Below, one piece after another: positions 6,449 to 9,394 of a stretch of 9,394 bases of DNA. Made by a program: the position numbers and the translations under genes. Each line of letters opens with the position of its first letter. Within the stretch, counting starts at the first letter, position 1. This DNA comes from Bacteroidales bacterium (GTDB lineage: Bacteria > Bacteroidota > Bacteroidia > Bacteroidales > UBA12077): contig JAUVUS010000062.1 in the NCBI GenBank assembly GCA_030600865.1, forward strand, positions 1-9,394, in the 5' to 3' direction. The notes beneath the pieces are model-generated. The model saw nothing but the letters and a program-made list of their open reading frames with translations. It was not told the DNA's origin and did not search any database.

Positions 6449-7219
6449 CTATTTATTCCCTTTGTATCCTCGATTACCCCATTTTTGGTTAAAATCTGTT
6501 TTTTTAATTGGGCCAATAAATCCAATCTTAGAACTGTATATCATCTGGTTCCCAACAGTAAAAACTAATTCATCCTCATAGAATTTTATAAATCCGGTAT
6601 TATACTTTCCAACAAAACCTGTCAAATTTCTTTCATCTAACAAAAATGGCAAAATAGGACAAAGAAGGATTATCATATTCTCATAATTGGGGAAATTACT
6701 ATATGTGTAATCAAAACATTGAGCAATAATGTCATGATCTTTTCTTTCACTAAAAGGATTCTTAAATTCAATACCAAATGATAAATTCTTATTTTTTATA
6801 TTAGAATAATCTTTTGGCTTTATTATTGAATCTATAATTACTTTCTTACCACTAAAATGCTCTCCTGTATACTCATTTTCAACAATCTCAAAATCTTTTT
6901 TTAGAATAGTTAAAAATGACTTTTTTATGCTTTCCTCACAAATATCTTCTTTATTCATCTCTATATTATTACTTTTTAAAAAGCCAGTAAGATTATTTAC
7001 ATATTCTAACTTCTCTTTGTATAAGTTGCAATTCATATGGTGTATTTCATTACAATACACAATAAAATCTCCTCCAAATAGGCTTTGTGTACCATCTACT
7101 AAATCATTAATAATATAAAACTTATCATTATTTTTCAGAACACCTTTTACAAATAGTTTTTCTAAATAAAGTTCTTCAACTGTATTATCAAGATTTTTTA
7201 GTCTGTATAAATATTTCAT
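6449..7219 (-). CDS. Hypothetical protein with PD-(D/E)xK nuclease-like motif
   Basis: This 256-aa cytoplasmic protein has an N-terminal half (residues 1-100) of short strands and helices that I do not recognise. Residues about 115-190 carry a classic restriction-endonuclease-like pattern. KKVIIDSIIKP supplies Asp130, FGIEFKNP supplies Glu151 and Lys153, and DIIAQCFDY supplies Gln167 and Asp170 on the following helix. The spacing (D-x20-E-x-K, then a helix with Q...DY) matches PD-(D/E)xK nucleases. It lies 74 bp downstream of the JAB-E1 gene on the same strand, past a hairpin. It could be an attached effector of the ubiquitin-like system, a separate defence gene, or a non-catalytic relative. 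The substrate is unknown. Confidence 0.72.
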   Translation of the reverse strand: MKYLYRLKNLDNTVEELYLEKLFVKGVLKNNDKFYIINDLVDGTQSLFGGDFIVYCNEIHHMNCNLYKEKLEYVNNLTGFLKSNNIEMNKEDICEESIKKSFLTILKKDFEIVENEYTGEHFSGKKVIIDSIIKPKDYSNIKNKNLSFGIEFKNPFSERKDHDIIAQCFDYTYSNFPNYENMIILLCPILPFLLDERNLTGFVGKYNTGFIKFYEDELVFTVGNQMIYSSKIGFIGPIKKTDFNQKWGNRGYKGNK

Positions 7220-7247
7220 ATTCTTTGCTTTTTAACATTGGTTAATA

Positions 7248-7281
7248 ATCAGCCCTTCTTTAATTAAAATGAAGGACTGAT
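7248..7281 (-). terminator. Hairpin after the JAB-E1 gene
   Basis: In the minus-strand transcript an 11-bp stem forms between the complements of 7271-7281 and 7248-7258, with one G-U wobble and a 12-base AT-rich loop. It lies 13 bases after the JAB-E1 stop. There is no strong U-run after it, so it may be a weak terminator, an attenuator or an RNA 3'-end stabiliser. It falls between the ubiquitin-like operon and the nuclease-like gene. Confidence 0.5.
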
Positions 7282-7293
7282 CAATTATAAATT

Positions 7294-8634
7294 TTATAAT
7301 TTTCTAAAATAAGGAGTACCACATTCCTTAATTGGATAGTGCAAGCATTCCTTTTTCACATACTTTAATCGAACATGCTCAGATAAATTACCTATATTTC
7401 CATCATAGGAATTATAAACAATTTTATCTTTTTGTCCTGTCCAACCAGTAATAAGATCAACCAAAATTCCAATAGCGTTTGATGCTAGTATTCCATTTGA
7501 CCAAACAACTTGTGGTTTTCCTCCTGCTGCACCATATTTAGCAGCTTCTTTTGCAAGATTATCTTCAGTTAAGAATCCTAAGCATTTGAAACAAGGATAT
7601 CCAGGCATGGAAAGTAATACCTGTCCTACCATACTTGGATTTTCTGCTTCATAATCATTATATATATCCATTCCAATATCTATTAAAGGAATTAAATACC
7701 TGCGACACTCTGCTTCCAGATCATTTCTTCCAAGAAAGGAATCAACCCCTCCAATAATAATATCGCACTGCTGTAACTTCTCAGGATTAGCTTGCCATTT
7801 ATCACAAACCTTTTCAATTTTTGCTTCCGGCAAAACATATTTAATTACGCGTTCTGCAACATCTACCTTAAGAACTTTATTATCAGCATCTGATTGCCCA
7901 GCACCTATCATCCTATTAAGGTTAGTATTATCAACAATATCTGAATCAAATAAAACATAATCCAGAATACCTAAATATGCTAATTGCTGAGCTATATGTG
8001 ATCCACCACCGCCTAGTCCTACAATTCCAATTTTTACATTACTGATTAATAATTGTGCATTTTCTCCTAAGAAAGATTGTCTATCATATTTCTTTAAATC
8101 AAAACCTGTATATGCAGGACTAATGAAACTAAGATTAAAAGGATATCCAATCTCAATTATTCTATCAACTTTTACTAACTTATCAAATCCAGGAAGTTTT
8201 ACTTGAGCATTCATTCCATTATTCCCAATGACAATCATCCCATGTGCTTGATTTTTATCAACATTAGAGAAACTATTTACAATTTCAGGATTATCAACAA
8301 AATCTGTATTACTAAACTCAGGTAATTCCATTGAAAATTCATGATAATGAACATGGAAACAACCAGATTCATTAATAATAATACTTTGCATTCCTAATCT
8401 AATTGCCTCAGAGTTAATTCTAGCACCAACACTTGAATCATCAATATAACAATCGTCATCAATTACATGGTAATCATTTAAAAGAATAATTGTTTTGCCA
8501 TTCTCAAATGTTTTAAATTTTGAGTTTATAAAACCTATTCTTTCCGAAGCAAATTCATGTGGTCTAATCAAATCCTTTTTTATTTGATTTAAGAGCACAC
8601 TTGGAAGCTTTATTATAATATCTATATCTTTCAT
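7294..8634 (-). CDS. JAB/JAMM isopeptidase fused to ThiF/E1-like adenylyltransferase
   Basis: This 446-aa protein has two parts. Residues about 10-165 are a JAB/JAMM metalloprotease: Glu31 (SERIGF), His94 and His96 (FHVHYHEF), Ser108 and Asp111 (PEFSNTD). It would trim or remove ubiquitin-like tails. Residues about 185-446 are a ThiF/E1 adenylation domain. They include the P-loop-like GLGGGGS (206-212), FDSDIVD with NLNR (230-241), Lys253, and GGVDSFLGR with the catalytic-type Asp298. A CxxC (348, 351) plus Cys430 and Cys438 probably bind zinc. Downstream is PQVVWSNGILAS (374-385), with no Cys where E1 thioesters usually form. It should adenylate the C terminus of the 84-aa Ubl. The start codon overlaps the E2-like stop by 4 bp (ATGA), so translation is probably coupled. 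Confidence 0.92.
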   Translation of the reverse strand: MKDIDIIIKLPSVLLNQIKKDLIRPHEFASERIGFINSKFKTFENGKTIILLNDYHVIDDDCYIDDSSVGARINSEAIRLGMQSIIINESGCFHVHYHEFSMELPEFSNTDFVDNPEIVNSFSNVDKNQAHGMIVIGNNGMNAQVKLPGFDKLVKVDRIIEIGYPFNLSFISPAYTGFDLKKYDRQSFLGENAQLLISNVKIGIVGLGGGGSHIAQQLAYLGILDYVLFDSDIVDNTNLNRMIGAGQSDADNKVLKVDVAERVIKYVLPEAKIEKVCDKWQANPEKLQQCDIIIGGVDSFLGRNDLEAECRRYLIPLIDIGMDIYNDYEAENPSMVGQVLLSMPGYPCFKCLGFLTEDNLAKEAAKYGAAGGKPQVVWSNGILASNAIGILVDLITGWTGQKDKIVYNSYDGNIGNLSEHVRLKYVKKECLHYPIKECGTPYFRKL

Positions 8635-8969
8635 ATTCTAAAAGCGTCTAAATGTGATCGAATCATCTGAACTAATCTTTGATCTTGATTAATTGTCCAT
8701 GAAATCGCATACCATGATCTATCTAATATTCTGGAATTACCATTCCAGTTACGAGCGGGGGCACCTGAAAACTTCTGTTCAAAATACAGTCTAGATGGAT
8801 ATCCATTATACCGCGTTGGACAAAATAAGGCGTCAAGTTTACTAGGGTTACATCCATTAGGAAGTTCTAATTTTGGCAATAAGAAGAAGGTGTTTCCACC
8901 TTCTTCTGCCACTTGAACTCCCGGATAGATTTTCTTTAATTCTTCTATCTGTTCATTAGGGAAATCCAT
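8631..8969 (-). CDS. E2/UBC-like protein of a bacterial ubiquitin-like system
   Basis: This 112-aa protein fits the bacterial E2/UBC-like (Prok-E2-type, perhaps family E) outline. It has helix 1 (NEQIEELKKIYP), strands (VQVAEEGG, FFLLPKLELP), a PTRYNGYPSRLYFE segment, then SWYAISW and a C-terminal helix. It is somewhat shorter than classical E2s (about 150 aa). The only cysteines are Cys40 and Cys50, both before the PTRY segment rather than at the usual active-site position after it. Ser85 and Ser90 lie nearer that position. It would take the activated Ubl from the E1 and pass it on. It sits between the Ubl gene (12-bp gap) and the JAB-E1 gene (4-bp overlap), which supports the call more than sequence alone. 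Confidence 0.78.
   Translation of the reverse strand: MDFPNEQIEELKKIYPGVQVAEEGGNTFFLLPKLELPNGCNPSKLDALFCPTRYNGYPSRLYFEQKFSGAPARNWNGNSRILDRSWYAISWTINQDQRLVQMIRSHLDAFRI
8882..8907 (-). other. Perfect 11-bp RNA hairpin with GAAA loop inside the E2-like gene
   Basis: On the minus-strand mRNA, AGAAGAAGGUG, a GAAA loop and CACCUUCUUCU form an unbroken 11-bp stem capped by a GNRA tetraloop. It covers nucleotides 63-88 of the coding sequence, codons about 21-30 (AEEGGNTFFL). It could slow translation or protect the message. It may also be a by-product of the codons used. Confidence 0.6.
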
Positions 8970-8981
8970 ATCGTTATTATA

Positions 8982-9236
8982 TTATGCAGAACCACCGTCC
9001 TTAATATGACTAACAAATATTTCATCTCCTTTAATTACAACAGAACCATTATCATCTAATGGAGTTAAAATGCCATCAATGACTTGTTCTAACATATGAT
9101 TTAAAGGAACACTTCCTACTTCTTTTATTTCAACCACAGTTCTATTTCCCCTGTGGATTTCTTTTTCGACATCGTTAATTGTAATCTTTACAAAATCTTT
9201 GCGATGCTCATCTGAATTATTATTACTGTTATTCAT
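8982..9236 (-). CDS. Ubiquitin-like protein (Ubl modifier) ending in GGSA
   Basis: This 84-aa protein has a disordered polar N-terminus (MNNSNNNSDEHRKD) followed by a beta-grasp-like pattern. Strands VKITIND and TVVEIKEVG lead to a helix (LNHMLEQVIDG), then SVVIKGDEIF and a final strand (VSHIKDGG). The C-terminus is Gly81-Gly82-Ser83-Ala84, so a two-residue tail would have to be removed to expose Gly-Gly. The JAB domain in the same operon could do this. It is a single Ubl unit, not a tandem array. It is the first gene of the operon in view and the likely modifier attached to targets. No TAnnTTTG box is visible in the 158 bases upstream, so the promoter is unknown and could lie beyond the window. 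Confidence 0.82.
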   Translation of the reverse strand: MNNSNNNSDEHRKDFVKITINDVEKEIHRGNRTVVEIKEVGSVPLNHMLEQVIDGILTPLDDNGSVVIKGDEIFVSHIKDGGSA

Positions 9237-9394
9237 CTAAATTTTTGTTTAAATATTAATACTGTTATTATTTCTAACCATCTTCCTACAGCTCACAGCT
9301 GTCCTTTTAACTCTTTAAAAAAGCATCGCAATAAATTTTAAGTTTTACACTATCAGATGATTAAATAGACGGACTTGTATATGTCTTTGAAAAG

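Noticed and set aside
6927..7118. Plus-strand open frame of 63 codons
   Set aside because: It is antisense to the nuclease-like gene and has no supporting signal.
7294..8634. Housekeeping ThiF/MoeB (thiamine or molybdopterin synthesis)
   Set aside because: The N-terminal JAB domain, the E2-like and Ubl neighbours, and the absence of thiamine or molybdopterin genes argue for a conjugation system instead.
9288..9302. ACAGCT-CAC-AGCTGT inverted repeat upstream of the Ubl gene
   Set aside because: The arms are only 6 bp and no promoter elements lie beside it. This could easily be chance, though an operator cannot be excluded.

Overview
This is a low-GC window. Its coding starts lack Shine-Dalgarno sequences, several start regions carry the TAnnTTTG (-7) box, one with a TTTG (-33) box at the right distance, and it encodes lipoproteins and a probable DUF4468-like secreted protein. 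Together these point to a Bacteroidota chromosome. It reads as a defence or accessory island next to ordinary envelope genes.

Layout, left to right. Positions 1-197 hold the 3' end of an unrecognised plus-strand gene, followed by a weak terminator. Next, on the minus strand, come two lipoproteins: an Ig/FnIII-like plus beta-propeller protein (285-1847) and an eight-repeat PQQ-type beta-propeller (2053-3183). Upstream of them is a small unknown protein (3245-3580) with a near-consensus Bacteroidota promoter. Divergent from that, on the plus strand, is a protein with two homing-endonuclease-associated-type repeats and a PD-(D/E)xK-like domain (3734-4612). It overlaps tail to tail with a two-gene minus-strand unit of XRE regulators (4595-4804 and 4814-5056). 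That unit is divergent from a secreted DUF4468-like protein (5149-5745), and a perfect 14-bp palindrome lies between them. Then come two unrecognised minus-strand genes, 5769-6377 and 6449-7219. The second has a clear D...ExK nuclease-like signature.

The most notable system occupies 7294-9236 on the minus strand. Three tightly packed genes encode an 84-aa ubiquitin-like protein ending GGSA, a 112-aa E2-like protein, and a 446-aa fusion of a JAB/JAMM isopeptidase to a ThiF/E1 adenylation domain. The likely scheme is this: the JAB half trims the Ubl to Gly-Gly, the E1 half adenylates it, and the E2-like protein passes it to a target. This resembles bacterial ubiquitin-like conjugation (BIL/Bub-type) anti-phage operons. 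Neither E1 nor E2 shows a cysteine where the canonical thioester would form, so the chemistry may be non-canonical. A perfect 11-bp hairpin with a GNRA loop lies inside the E2 coding sequence. A second hairpin separates this operon from the downstream nuclease-like gene.

No rRNA, tRNA, CRISPR array, IS element or transposase was seen. No gap between genes exceeds 300 bases.
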